64,000 nt of DNA from Omphiscola glabra (taxonomy: Eukaryota; Mollusca; Gastropoda; Lymnaeidae), in contig OZ024798.1 in NCBI GenBank assembly GCA_964017045.1, positions 32,893,050 through 32,957,049 of the forward strand, in the 5' to 3' direction. The notes under the pieces are model-generated. The model saw only the letters and a list, made by a program, of their open reading frames with translations. It did no database searches and had not been told where the DNA came from. This document shows, in pieces, positions 1 to 11,648 of the stretch. Position 1 is the stretch's first letter. Every line of letters begins with the position of its first letter. Made by a program: the position numbers and the translations under genes.

Positions 1-101
1 CCTACTGCCAGTGTGATATGTTCGCCCCTACTGCCCCCGGGAACTAAGTAGGTCGTCCCCAAACTAGATGCTGCCCTTTAATTGACATTTTCTGTTGGAA
101 C

Positions 102-852
102 TATTTCAGACCACATATCTTCCTGCAGTATTTCAGATCACATATCTTCCTGCAGTATTTCAGACCACATATCTTCCTGCAGTATTTCAGACCACATATC
201 TTCCTGCAGTATTTCAGACCTCATATTGTCCTGCAGTATTTCAGACCTCATATCTTCCTGCAGTATTTCAGACCACATATCTTCCTGCAGTATTGCAGAC
301 CACATATCTTCCTGCAGTATTTCAGACCACATATCTTCCTGCAGTATTTCAGACCTCATATCGTCCTGCAGTATTTCAGACCTTATATCGTCCGCATTAT
401 TACAGACCTCATATCTTCCTGCAGTATTTCAGACCACATATCTTCCTGCAGTATTGTAGACCACATATCTTCCTGCAGTATTTCAGACCACATATCTTCC
501 TGCAGTATTTCAGACCTCATATTGTCCTGCAGTATTTCAGACCTCATATCGTCCTGCATTATTACAGACCTCATATCTTCCTGCATTATTACAGACCTCA
601 TATCTTCCTGCAGTATTTCAGACCTCATATCTTCCTGCAGTATTTCAGACCTCATATCGTCCTGTAGTATTTCAGACCTCATATCGTCCTGCAGTATTTC
701 AGACCTCATATCGTCCTGCAGTATTTCTGACCTCATATCGTCCTGCAGTATTTCAGACCTCATATCTTCCTGCAGTATTTCAGACCACATATGTTCCTAA
801 AGTATGTCAGACCACACATCTTCCTGCAGTATGTCAGATCACACATCTTCCT
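102..852 (+). repeat. 27-bp minisatellite
   Basis: About 28 units with cores tatttcagacc and catatcttcctgcag. Variants alternate at cac/ctc and tcttcc/tcgtcc. The 9-codon period keeps several frames open on both strands. Confidence 0.97.
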
Positions 853-936
853 TCTACACAGCATACATCAGATTTATTTATACGATCTTGGTCTGTGCTG
901 TTTCTCTCGAACTTCTAAGTCTTCAACAAAAGTAAA

Positions 937-1310
937 CCCTGTCCCCAATCACCAGACTCCTTGTCCCCAATCACCAGACTCCTTGTCCCCAATCACCAGA
1001 CTCCTTGTCCCCAATCGCCAGACTCCTTGTCCCCAATCGCCAGACTCCTTGTCCCCAATCGCCAGACTCCTGGTCCCCAATCACCAGACTCCTTGTCCCC
1101 AATCGCCAGTCTCATTGTCCCCAATCACCAGACTCCTTGTCCCCAATCGCCAGACTCATTGTCCCCAATCACCAGACTCCTTGTCCCCAATCGCCAGACT
1201 CCTTTTCCCCAATCACCAGACTCCTTGTCCCCAATCACCAGACTCCTTGTCCCCAATCACCAGACTCCTTGTCCCCAATCACCAGACTCCTTATCCTCAA
1301 ACATCAGACA
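937..1310 (+). repeat. 22-bp minisatellite
   Basis: About 17 units of ccaga ctccttgtccccaatca/g type. Units differ mainly at atcacc/atcgcc. All three frames stay open because three units make 66 bp. Confidence 0.97.
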
Positions 1311-1504
1311 GAATTGTTGCGTTGTTGTTTCGGCTCGCCCCCAGGGGAGTACATTAAATCAATACGTCACTGCAAATTGCCACAAAGCTTAGAATCCACT
1401 TAAAACGTCACATTTGTGCGGTACGTCATGCCCGCTGATGCATGGCAGACTAAGTGTTGGATATATTCAAACTCGTTAATATTTCTTAAGATTTGTTAAG
1501 GGGT

Positions 1505-1650
1505 AACAGCCATCACGCAAAATTCCTCGTTGTATAACAGCCATAACGCAACAATTCTTGCTGTATAACAGCCATCACGCAACAATTCTTGCTGTCTAAC
1601 AGCCATCACGCAACAATTCTTGCTGTATAACAGCCATCACGCAATATTGC
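1505..1650 (+). repeat. 31-bp minisatellite
   Basis: Five units with cores aacagccatcacgcaacaat and tcttgctgtat. Confidence 0.93.
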
Positions 1651-1730
1651 TGGTGAAGGTCTCATCACGGAATCGGCCATCTAAGCTTGTCTATCGCCAG
1701 AAAGTTCGTTGCTGGGCGTTGGAGATTATG

Positions 1731-2001
1731 GAGTTCAAACGTTTAGGGGCGTGTTTGAATTCAAACTTTTAGAGGCGTGTTTGAGTTCAAATCTTTCGGG
1801 GCGTGTTTGAATTCAAACCTTTAGGAGCGTGTTTGAGCTCAAACTTTTAGGGGCGTGTTTGAGTTCAAACTTTTAGGGGCGTGTTTGAGCTCAAACCATT
1901 CGGGGCGTGTTTCAGTTCAAACTTTTAAAGGCATGTTTGAGCTCAAACTTTTAGGGGCGTGTTTGAGTTCAAACTTTTAGAGGCGTGTTTGAATTGAAAA
2001 C
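1731..2001 (+). repeat. 26-bp minisatellite
   Basis: About ten units with cores gagttcaaactttta and ggggcgtgttt. Two unit types, gttcaaac and gctcaaac, are interspersed. Confidence 0.95.
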
Positions 2002-2489
2002 TTTCTTAAATATCTGAAAAAAAATTGAAAAGAAAATATAAATTTAAAAAAACATTCATTTACAGACATAGCTCATTTTGAAAAAAAAATTATCCCTGTG
2101 TGACGTCCAGTTGCTAGAATGGAAGGGTCAAGAATATTTCAGACATCTTCGACCTCTACATCGTTTCATGCTGCATTTCAATCGTTTGTAACATAATACT
2201 GTCTGTAAAAAAACAATGTTTAACAATCATATGGGGGGTAAAGAGGCATGTGAAACAAAATCTGAACAGCCACATGTGGAAGAAAGTAGGCTTGATATTA
2301 TCTGTAATGAATCTCATGAAGATGCCATGATCTCCAACTGAAGGGCATACTGAGCAGACATCAACCCAACTGTTACAAGCTGTGTGCTCAAACGAATATA
2401 AATGTTCTCTTCTTTTTCAGTGAATGAATTTAAGATCAATATGATAAACTAGTCTGGGGTTATTTAAATGTGAAAGAAATTGTTTAATG

Positions 2490-2847
2490 CAGACCTGTTT
2501 ACTCTTACGATTTTGGCGTACGATGTACGATTTTGGCGTACGATGTACGATTTTGGCGTACGATGTACGATTTTGGCGTACGATGTACGATTTTGGCGTA
2601 CGATGTACGATTTTGGCGTACGATGTACGATTTTGGCGTACGATGTACGATTTTGGCGTACGATGTACGATTTTGGCGTACGATGTACGATTTTGGCGTA
2701 CGATGTACGATTTTGGCGTACGATGTACGATTTTGAGGTGTATACATTATATATACTGTATGTTTATTTTTTACTATTAAGATAATGTATTGAACTTTTT
2801 TCTGATGATATTGTACTATTTTAACAGTTTGAGGGTAAACAGGTCTG
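2490..2847. mobile_element. Miniature inverted-repeat element housing a 20-bp perfect array
   Basis: A 358-bp region bounded by cagacctgtttactcttac and the inverted gagggtaaacaggtctg. TTAA occurs at both borders (ttaatg before, ttaaaa after), which would fit a TTAA-targeting piggyBac-type element, but two extra bases on the left leave this open. Between the arms is the 20-bp array. Confidence 0.55.
2507..2735 (+). repeat. 20-bp perfect tandem repeat
   Basis: About 11.5 copies of acgattttggcgtacgatgt, with no difference between copies that I can see over 229 bp. Because 20 is not a multiple of three, all frames cycle through the same 20-residue peptide; this explains the open frames here. Confidence 0.97.
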
Positions 2848-3670
2848 TTAAAACTAGACCTCTTTAAATCGATTGTTACAAACCAGTTGTTGTTTTTTTA
2901 TTTTAAATTAGACTTCCCGATATCAAATGTTATTGACACCTTATGATATCAAAAGTTATTGACATCTTATCCACCCTGGTTTGATGACATCGAGGGTGTC
3001 ACGGTCGTTTCAATAACATCGACCAGGTCACCTAATGAACACCTAAGAGATCACGTGACGTGACAGATGGGACCACGGCCGTACACTCTCCAACCCTCAT
3101 CCCCCCCCCCAGCTGTACCATCTGATGGATGACCGGGCCACAGGGGCGTATCCCCGACTGGTCGTTAGGGCCGCGTTTGTGACAGTTATCAGTGATTGCC
3201 GTGGTGGCTGATTGTGCCCTGGGGGGGGGGGGGGCGCGCGCGAACTGTTTTTTAGCACGGGCTGTACATGCTAAATGAAGTGAATGTACAACTATTGATT
3301 CATGTTAATTGGCAAATCTCAATGGGTTTTTTAAACCTCTAATGCGAAAACACTGACAAGTATGGGAAAAAGGGGGGGGGGGGGCAATAAGTTATTATTA
3401 AAATGAAATCTTAAAAATGCACTTTTAGTGTTATCATCAATCATCAATGGTGATAGGAAGTTGCCGTGCTTATTGTGATCGATATATGATTCTTAAACCT
3501 GAATGACATGCGTTGGCGTTACAGACACTAACAGTATTTATATGACATAAAGTGACATTAGATAAATGTACAGTATGTATACATTTCAATTTCGTAAGTC
3601 AAAATAAATAAAGTTCAGTTATATAATAAAACGTCAAAAAAAATAATTATTAATGTACTTCAAGCCCACT
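2848..3670. other. Non-repetitive stretch, no gene seen
   Basis: AT-rich flanks around a more GC-rich middle (about 2990-3240). It contains poly-C at about 3102-3111, poly-G at about 3222-3233 and poly-G at 3371-3383. No coding or RNA signal recognised. Confidence 0.5.
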
Positions 3671-3801
3671 AATACTGTAGGAGAGGGTGGTGAAATAATA
3701 CTGTAGGAGAGGGTGGTGATATAATACTGTAGGAGAGGGTGGTGAAATAATACTGTAGGAGAGGGTGGTGAAATAATACTGTAGGAGAGGGTGGTGAAAT
3801 A
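3671..3801 (+). repeat. 26-bp minisatellite, locus A
   Basis: Five units of aatactgtaggagagggtgg plus tgaaat. The motif attaatgtacttcaagcc flanks the array on both sides (about 3649 and 3805). The same unit recurs at 10668-10775. Confidence 0.95.
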
Positions 3802-4320
3802 ATATTAATGTACTTCAAGCCACTATATATCCGATGCATTATCTGTGTATGTGAAGTGCACCAAGAGTACTTCTTCTTCTTCTTCTATATATTAAGGGCC
3901 CACGATCAATTTATTGATCATTATGGCTCCTATGAATGTAGATGGGATTTGCAATGTCTCTGTTCCTGGTGTTGATGAGGATATTTCACTGGTTGCAAGA
4001 GTAACTGTGTGAGGGTATCATGCACTGGGGGTTGGAAGGCCTGGGGCAATGGACGCAAATAAACTATCTGTGGTATATTACAATATCTTTATCGAGTCGG
4101 CTTTATAATTGTGCCACTTGAAGCAAAATTCCAAATTTAGCGTTAGTATATGGCATGGCAATGTCATCGTGTCATCTGTGTCATCTGTGTCATTTTGGCT
4201 TTTCTGTTTCTCCTGTTTGTGATCAAAATACCTTGAAAGCAATCTAGTAGAAATTTTTTTAAATGCTGAGAATTCCGAATTCATATGTCGGAACTATTTA
4301 TGTCCACATATCTTACTGCT
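3802..4320. other. Intergenic stretch with a (CTT)n tract
   Basis: Contains a short cttcttcttcttcttc tract at 3870-3886 followed by gggcccacgatcaatttat, which may be the end of a LINE or SINE in reverse, but no body was recognised. Otherwise nothing seen. Confidence 0.35.
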
Positions 4321-4407
4321 CAGTGGCGCAGCTAGGGTTGGTGTTAACCGGTGCGGTCCGCACATTCCCTCTCCCCCCCCACCCGCACCCCCTTTGCTAC
4401 ACCACTG
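4321..4407 (+). mobile_element. Short hAT-like miniature element related to the CAGTGGCGTAGC family
   Basis: An 87-bp element from cagtggcgcagctag to gctacaccactg with a C-rich interior. Flanking octamers ttactgct (4313-4320) and ttccagct (4408-4415) agree at 6 of 8 positions, consistent with a decayed hAT duplication. The interior differs from the longer copies. Confidence 0.6.
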
Positions 4408-4550
4408 TTCCAGCTGCGCCGTGTACATATTATCTTTCTATAATGTGCTGGTTCTTTCGAACTCCCTAGTTTTTAACTGACATGCTTAAGTTTTAATGGT
4501 TTAATGGACTGGTCATTTTGGGTCAAATCTTTCCAGGACTTCCGTAAATC

Positions 4551-4766
4551 AACGGACGGCTGGCAACCCTGTGCACTGAAGAACGGACGATTGGCAGCCC
4601 TGTGCACTGAAGAACGGACGGCCGACAGCCCTGTGCAATAAAGAACGGACGGCTGTCAGTCCTGTGCACCGACGAACTGGCGGCTGGCAGCCTTGTACAC
4701 TGAAGAACGGACGGCTGGCAGCCCTGTGCACTGAAGAACGGACGGTTGGCAGCCTTGTTCACTTAA
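4551..4766 (+). repeat. 31-bp minisatellite
   Basis: Seven units with cores gaacggacggctggcag and ccctgtgcactgaa. Confidence 0.95.
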
Positions 4767-4820
4767 GAAGACCAAAGAGTGTGTATCTCTTTGTGGCGGT
4801 ATCTTTTAAGCATTTTCCAG

Positions 4821-5560
4821 CCATGGTGTTTAGAGGCTGTCCAGCCATGTTGTTTAGAGGCTGTCCAGCCATGTTGTTTAGAGGCTGTCCAGCCATGGTG
4901 TTTAGAGGCTGTCCAGCCATGGTGTTTAGAGGCTGTCCAGACATGTTGTTTAGAGGCTGTCCAGCCATGTTGTTTAGAGGCTGTCCAGCCATGGTGTTTA
5001 GAGGCTGTCCAGTCATGTTGTTTAGAGGCTGTCCAGTCATGTTGTTTAGAGGCTGTCCAGTCATGTTGTTTAGAGGCTGTCCAGTCATGGTGTTTAGAGG
5101 CTGTCCAGTCATGTTGTTTAGAGGCTGTCCAGTCATGTTGTTTAGAGGCTGTCCAGCCATGTTGTTTAGAGGCTGTCCAGCCATGTTGTTTAGAGGCTGT
5201 CCAGCCATGTTGTTTAGAGGCTGTCCAGCCATGTTGTTTAGAGGCTGTCCAGTCATGTTGTTTAGAGGCTGTCCAGCCATGTTGTTTAGAGGCTGTCCAG
5301 CCATGTTGTTTAGAGGCTGTCCAGCCATGTTGTTTAGAGGCTGTCCAGCCATGTTGTTTAGAGGCTGTCCAGCCATGTTGTTTAGAGGCTGTCCAGCCAT
5401 GTTGTTTAGAGGCTGTCCAGCCATGTTGTTTAGAGGCTGTCCAGCCATGTTGTTTAGAGGCTGTCCAGCCATGTTGTTTAGAGGCTGTCCAGCCATGTTG
5501 TTTAGAGGCTGTCCAGCCATGTTGTTTAGAGGCTGTCCAGCCATGTTGTTTAAAGGCTGC
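4821..5560 (+). repeat. 24-bp minisatellite
   Basis: About 31 units of ccatgttgtttagaggctgt plus ccag. Variants are ccatg/tcatg and gttg/ggtg. The 8-codon period gives a continuous open frame on both strands (MLFRGCPA repeated on the plus strand). Not considered a gene. Confidence 0.97.
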
Positions 5561-5677
5561 TGATGAATATTTGATCGAATCAGAGATTATCCTACCGAGC
5601 GCTTAAGTGTGTCGGCGACGCGGTGTCTCGAGTAGCGTAAATAAGTGAATGTTGTATAGATAGAACTTACAATGGAG

Positions 5678-6118
5678 CTGGTGACATCAAGGTGTGTCGA
5701 TACATGATGACATGGTACTCATCACTTCATTTAAACCTGCTGGTGACATCAAGGTGTGTCGATACATGATGACATGGTACTCATCACTTCATTTAAACCT
5801 GCTGGTGACATCAAGGTGTGTCGATACATGATGACATGGTACTCATCACTTCATTTAAACCTGCTGGTGACATCAGGTGTGTCGATAAATGATGACATGG
5901 TACTCATCAATTCATTTAAACCTGCTGGTGACATCAGGTGTGTCGATAAATGATGACATGGTACTCGTCAATTCCTTCAAACCTGCTGGTGACATCAGGT
6001 GTGTCGATAAATGATGACATGGTACTCATCAATTCATTTAAACCTGCTGGTGACATCAGGTGTGTCGATAAATGATGACATGGTACTCATCAATTCCTTC
6101 AAACCCGCTGGTGACATC
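5678..6118 (+). repeat. 61/62-bp minisatellite
   Basis: About seven units with cores ctggtgacatcaaggtgtgt, gataaatgatgacatggtac and tttaaacctg. Early units have caagg and gataca; later ones cagg and gataaa, so two subtypes are arranged in blocks. Confidence 0.95.
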
Positions 6119-6642
6119 ATCAATTTCACATTTCACCTTTGAGGACGAAAAAGAGCTTAAAAGTGATATGTGAACTAAATTATGTTTCATTTTGATATTT
6201 GTATTGATTTATGTCAAGTGCCCCCCCCCCAATCGATGTATTTATCATAGTATCAAAACTGGAGTAATTACTTTCACTGGTTGGCTTGTGTGGGGGAGAG
6301 GGAGGGGTTAAATCTTGGCACGTGTACGGGGGTCGTAACATTAACTGGATGGATCGAAAACATATTTTGAACAAAGTTTCAAACAGGTAACATCGATCTT
6401 CTAGCATCGATTGAACTCCCCAAACACGCTACGTTTAATGAAACGGGCCCGGGGCGGGGGGGGGGGGGGCGCTCGGGTCGTGCTCGATATTTCTTTAAAC
6501 TCAGTCCCAACTGATTGTCTAATCTTTCCCGATTGATCTCATCGAAAACTTCAATCTGTGTTATCGTTATTTCAAATAGTCATGGGATTATTTTTTTTTT
6601 TTAATACAAACAATTTTTCTGTATTAACAAATGAAACAATTT
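6119..6642. other. Non-repetitive spacer, no gene seen
   Basis: Includes poly-C at about 6222-6231 and poly-G at about 6457-6468. No coding or RNA signal recognised. Confidence 0.4.
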
Positions 6643-8342
6643 CCTTTGTATCTACACAATGGCCACGGCATCAAGTTCTGGCGCTAAACCTTTGTATCTA
6701 CACAATGGCCACGGCGTCAAGTTCTGGCGCTAAACCTTTGTATCTACACAATGGCCACGGCATCAAATTCTGGCGCTAAACCTTTGTATCTACACAATGG
6801 CCACGGCATCAAGTTCTGGCGCTAAACCTTTGTATCTACACAATGGCCACGGCATCAAGTTCTGGCGCTAAACCTTTGTATCTACACAATGGCCACGGCA
6901 TCAAGTTCTGGCGCTAAACCTTTGTATCTACACAATGGCCACGGCATCAAGTTCTGGCGCTAAACCTTTGTATCTACCCAATGGCCACGGCGTCAAGTTC
7001 TGGCGCTAAACCTTTGTATCTACACAATGGCCACGGCGTCAAGTTCTGGCGCTAAACCTTTGTATCTACACAATGGCCACGGCATCAAGTTCTGGCGCTA
7101 AACCTTTGTATCTACACAATGGCCACGGCGTCAAGTTCTGGCGCTAAACCTTTGTATCTACACAATGGCCACGGCGTCAAGTTCTGGCGCTAAACCTTTG
7201 TATCTACACAATGGCCACGGCATCAAGTTCTGGCGCTAAACCTTTGTATCTACACAATGGCCACGCCATCAAGTTCTGGCGCTAAACCTTTGTATCTACA
7301 CAATGGCCACGGCATCAAGTTCTGGCGCTAAACCTTTGTATCTACACAATGGCCACGGCATCAAGTTCTGGCGCTAAACCTTTGTATCTACACAATGGCC
7401 ACGGCGTCAAGTTCTGGCGCTAAACCTTTGTATCTACACAATGGCCACGGCGTCAAGTTCTGGCGCTAAACCTTTGTATCTACACAATGGCCACGGCATC
7501 AAGTTCTGGCGCTAAACCTTTGTATCTACACAATGGCCACGCCATCAAGTTCTGGCGCTAAACCTTTGTATCTACACAATGGCCACGCCATCAAGTTCTG
7601 GCGCTAAACCTTTGTATCTACACAATGGCCACGGCATCAAGTTCTGGCGCTAAACCTTTGTATCTACACAATGGCCACGGCGTCAAGTTCTGGCGCTAAA
7701 CCTTTGTATCTACACAATGGCCACGCCGTCAAGTTCTGGCGCTAAACCTTTGTATCTACACAATGGCCACGCCATCAAGTTCTGGCGCTAAACCTTTGTA
7801 TCTACACAATGGCCACGGCATCAAGTTCTGTCGCTAAACCTTTGTATCTACACAATGGCCACGGCATCAAGTTCTTGCGCTAAACCTTTGTATCTACACA
7901 ATGGCCACGCCGTCAAGTTCTGGCGCTAAACCTTTGTATCTACACAATGGCCACGCCGTCAAGTTCTGGCGCTAAACCTTTGTATCTACACAATGGCCAC
8001 GGCATCAAGTTCTGGCGCTAAACCTTTGTATCTACACAATGGCCACGGCGTCAAGTTCTGGCGCTAAACCTTTGTATCTACACAATGGCCACGCCGTCAA
8101 GTTCTGGCGCTAAACCTTTGTATCTACACAATGGCCACGCCGTCAAGTTCTGGCGCTAAACCTTTGTATCTACACAATGGCCACGCCATCAAGTTCTGTC
8201 GCTAAACCTTTGTATCTACACAATGGCCACGGCGTCAAGTTCTGGCGCTAAACCTTTGTATCTACACAATGGCCACGCCGTCAAGTTCTGGCGCTAAACC
8301 TTTGTATCTACACAATGGCCACGGGATCAAGTTCTGGCGCTT
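6643..8342 (+). repeat. 46-bp minisatellite, the largest array
   Basis: 37 units in exact 46-bp register with cores cctttgtatctacacaatgg, ccacggcatcaag and ttctggcgctaaa. Nearly all differences fall at two positions, (g/c) in gg/gc-c and (a/g) in atc/gtc, giving four unit types. The 3' half is richer in gcc types. A five-unit variant string recurs 276 bp apart (units at about 7075 and 7351). Confidence 0.98.
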
Positions 8343-8579
8343 AACGTTATAAAATAAAGAAAATATTTTTTAAAAAAAAAACAAAAAAAACTCGAAGTGT
8401 TTAGCAAACGTCTCGGCTCGTGAGAAACAACTTAATTAAAATTGTATTCGGATGTCAGGATTAATTGGATGGAAATGTTCTGTTGGTTGTTGGGTTTTTT
8501 TCCTCCTTAATTTCGAAATTTAAATTTATGACGGATTCTTTCCAATACGAACTCAAGGAGCGGAGCACGATACATGTAT

Positions 8580-8678
8580 AGAGGAATAAAGAGATGTGTA
8601 AAGAGAAATGTAAAGAGGAATGTAAATAGGTATGTTAAGGGAAATGTAAAGATGTGTGTAAAGAGGGATGTAAAGAGA
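8580..8678 (+). repeat. Degenerate 15-bp purine-rich repeat
   Basis: About seven loose copies of gatgtgtaaagagga. Strongly purine-biased on the plus strand. Confidence 0.7.
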
Positions 8679-8762
8679 GTTCTTACTGGCTAGTTATGCG
8701 TATGGAGGAAAATTAAAACATGTTCATACTTTACACCGCCAGCCCCTGTGGGTGATGGGGCC

Positions 8763-8968
8763 ATATTACATTGGTTTGAACTCATATGACATTGAGTTAA
8801 ACTCATATTACATTGAGTTAAACTCATATTAAATTGGGTTGAACTCATATTACATTGGGTTAAACTCATATTACATTGGGTTAAACTCATATTACATTGG
8901 GTTAAACTCATATTACATTGGGTTAAACTCATATTACATTGGGTTTAACTCATAATGCATTGGGTTAA
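8763..8968 (+). repeat. 21-bp minisatellite
   Basis: About ten units with core aactcatattacattgggtt. The minus strand reads MSLTQCN repeats as a by-product. Confidence 0.95.
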
Positions 8969-9144
8969 CCAGTTGCAGAGTCGACTGAAAGCAATTTGCG
9001 ACTGCCCCTTGGTGTCACGTTCGACTCGCGACTCCGGACCCCTTTGATATGGGGACATGACGTCACGCATTCACTAACTGCGATTTTTCATATTTCAGAC
9101 AAGGTTTTTATCACTCGTTCTATCCTCGATATGATTGAAATACT

Positions 9145-9459
9145 CAAAGCATTCTATCAAAATGTTCTTGTAAAAACTGTTTAATCAAAACATTCTATCA
9201 AAAATGTTCTTGTAAAAACTGTTTAATCAAAACATTCTATCAAAAATGTTCTTGTAAAAACTGTTTAATCAAAACATTCTATCAAAAATGTTCTTGTAAA
9301 AACTGTTTAATCAAAGCATTCTATCAAAAATGTTCTTGTAAAAACTGTTTAATCAAAGCATTCTATCAAAAATGTTCTTGTAAAAACTGTTTAATCAAAA
9401 CATTCTATCAAAAATGTTCTTGTAAAAACTGTTTAATCAAAACATTCTATCAAAAATGT
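9145..9459 (+). repeat. 41-bp minisatellite
   Basis: About 7.7 units with cores cattctatcaaaaatgttct and tgtaaaaactgtttaatc. Confidence 0.96.
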
Positions 9460-9965
9460 GAGTGAACGCTCTGAAAAAAAAGTTAGAAAGTCATTTAAAT
9501 TTCTTAAAATAGCTTTTAAGTGCAGTTTTTTTTTTTTTGCGCTCACATACAAGCTATTAGAATCATCGATGATAATAATAATAATAATAAAGTATAGCTG
9601 AGTGTAAAGTTATGATGGGGATGTATCAAAACCTCAAGGGTCAACGAACCAACCCATGCTATTCTGCCACCTTATAATTATGCGCCACGTGTCCCCACCC
9701 CCCCCCCCCCATGTCATCTCACTCACAATCTGTGGTTTTATGATTGTAAGTTGAGTTTTGATACACCCCCGACATGACTTTAGTTTGTATCGATGATCAT
9801 GATACTCCGCAACGCCTCCCAAGCGGTCAGTTTTTTCTACAAAATCTTCTGGTCACAACCTGCTTTGAACATTTTCATTTCTCCTCAGTTATAATTTAAC
9901 AAATCTTTAGTGCTTAAATTATAGCATGAGTTTTAACGTTTGACTTTTCTAAAATGTAGTAAGAG
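9460..9965. other. Spacer with simple repeats
   Basis: Holds poly-T at about 9527-9537, an (ATA)n tract near 9570-9590 and poly-C at about 9697-9709. No gene seen. Confidence 0.5.
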
Positions 9966-10355
9966 CAGGGGTCTTCAAACTTTTTACCAAGTGGGTAAAC
10001 TGTACCTCAAACTGGGGGGGGGGGGGCGTTCACGGTCTTTTAGACACTGTTGAGGGCCTGACTATATATATTTTTTTTAATTTTGAACATTTCCCTATGC
10101 ACTCTACACATATCTTATTTATAGTGGAAGAAAACGTTTTAAAAAAATTGTCCTATTAGACGTAAATAACGTTTTATTCGGTATAAAATTTATTAGAATT
10201 ACCATGAGATTTATAAGTATAAGACTGCTTTTGGCTAAATAGATGGCCAGTGTCCACTTCTCATTGCGTCCCAGGTATCCGAACGACAGCCAGGCCGAGC
10301 TTAGGACCAAATGTGTGCTGGATTTTGTTCGTGGGCCTTAATTTGAGGACCTCTG
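9966..10355. mobile_element. hAT-like nonautonomous element with degraded ends
   Basis: A 390-bp stretch from caggggtcttcaaac to ggcc...atttgaggacctctg, imperfectly inverted, of the kind seen in Charlie-type hAT elements. Flanks agtaagag and cgttaaag match at 5 of 8 positions. A poly-G tract (about 10015-10026) lies inside. It resembles the family but is decayed. Confidence 0.6.
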
Positions 10356-10667
10356 CGTTAAAGTCCTGGGAACACAAGTTTTGTTGTCTAACCGTCCGTT
10401 AGTTTACACAACACGTTCCCCTGGTCCACACCAAACATAGGAAATCACGGCGGCCATGTTTGTTTACGTTGTGAGACGCCCTCAAACAAAGCAGTTTTAT
10501 CTCTCAGCCCCCCCCCCCCTCCTGTTTGTCATCCGATGCCAAGTGTGATAACAGAAGATAGCATTGAGGTTATGTAGCGTGAGTTTTTACTACATAATCC
10601 ATGGGAGGGTGGGGGGAGTTCTGGAGGGCATATCAGGTGAGATGGCACTATTGGAGAGGATGTTAAA

Positions 10668-10775
10668 ATAGTACTGTAGGAGAGGGTGGTGAAATAATAC
10701 TGTAGGAGAGGGTGGTGAAATAGTACTGTAGGAGAGGGTGGTGAAATAATAATGTAAAAGAGAATGGGGAAATGT
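10668..10775 (+). repeat. 26-bp minisatellite, locus B
   Basis: Three good units and one decayed unit of aatactgtaggagagggtgg plus tgaaat, the same unit as 3671-3801. Confidence 0.93.
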
Positions 10776-11141
10776 TATAATACTTAAAGAGCTCTTGCCG
10801 TTGATGGATTTGAGGCTTGGGTGGCGGCAAAAACACATGCCGATGACTTTAGCTACGCGGCCGTGAGACAGCTGCTCCTAGGCGACCGTTTCGTCCTAGC
10901 TTCCCGTCCCGACCGAAGGACTCCGTGGGCGGTGGGGGGTGGTAACGCAACACCTTCCCTCCTCCGGAGCTAACCCGCCCAGACCCTTGGGAGAGTGTAC
11001 TGCGAACGCTTTAAACGCATCGTTTTCGGTCGACCGAACGTCCCACTGACCCGTGTGGAGGTGTGTCGGGGGGGGGGACATAAAGAGCTCACGCTCGAAG
11101 GCCCACCGACGCTATTTCCCAATGTGACGTGTTGTTTCAGG
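10776..11141. other. GC- and CpG-rich stretch without recognised gene
   Basis: Between about 10850 and 11110 CpG is frequent (cgaccgtttcg, gtcgaccgaacg), unlike the AT-rich surroundings. No conserved coding frame, start site or RNA fold was recognised. It could be an unmethylated CpG island, a promoter or an uncharacterised element. Confidence 0.3.
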
Positions 11142-11310
11142 TGGTTGAAAATGTTGTCATCCCTTTGAAGACCGATAATGACATGAATGGGTTAAGTCTA
11201 GGATGGTTGAAGGCGTTGTCATCCCTTTGAAGACCGACAATGACATGAATGGGGCTAAATGTCGGCTGGTTGAAGACGCTGTCATCCCTTTGAAGACCTG
11301 CAATGGCGTC
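11142..11310 (+). repeat. 63-bp tandem repeat, three units
   Basis: Three units starting at about 11142, 11205 and 11268 with cores gttgtcatccctttgaagac and aatgacatgaatggg. Confidence 0.9.
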
Positions 11311-11648
11311 ATTTGAGCACGTTGATAAAATATATGAAATGGTGCACGGTGCTGATCAATGAAAGGAAGAAGACACGATCGAAGAAACATCATAAAATAA
11401 CAAGTAACATAATTGAAAGGAAAAGATCTAGAAATAATGAGATGGACAAAAATGCTTAAAAGACGGAGGAGGTTGGCGGAAATTTTTAAAAATGACAACT
11501 GGAAAATAAAAGAAATGCATAAATTGGAATTCCAAATTGTGTTCATTTAATTTATTGAATGTTAAAAAATGTGTAATTTTTTAAAATGACGAATTAGCTA
11601 AATCCAAGAGGCCAAGTTGACGTGTGCAATGAAGGGAAGGGTGTGAAC

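Noticed and set aside
102..790. Long open frames on both strands in the first 800 bp
   Set aside because: They are produced by the 27-bp (9-codon) unit being free of stops in several frames; no non-repeat domain, start context or splice signal supports a gene.
4664..5606. Open frames of 261-299 codons with repeated MLFRGCPA or MAGQPLNN
   Set aside because: By-products of the 24-bp repeat on both strands; mutually overlapping frames are all equally open.
6643..8342. Possible CRISPR array
   Set aside because: Units are contiguous and nearly identical with no variable spacers, and the genome is eukaryotic; it is a minisatellite.
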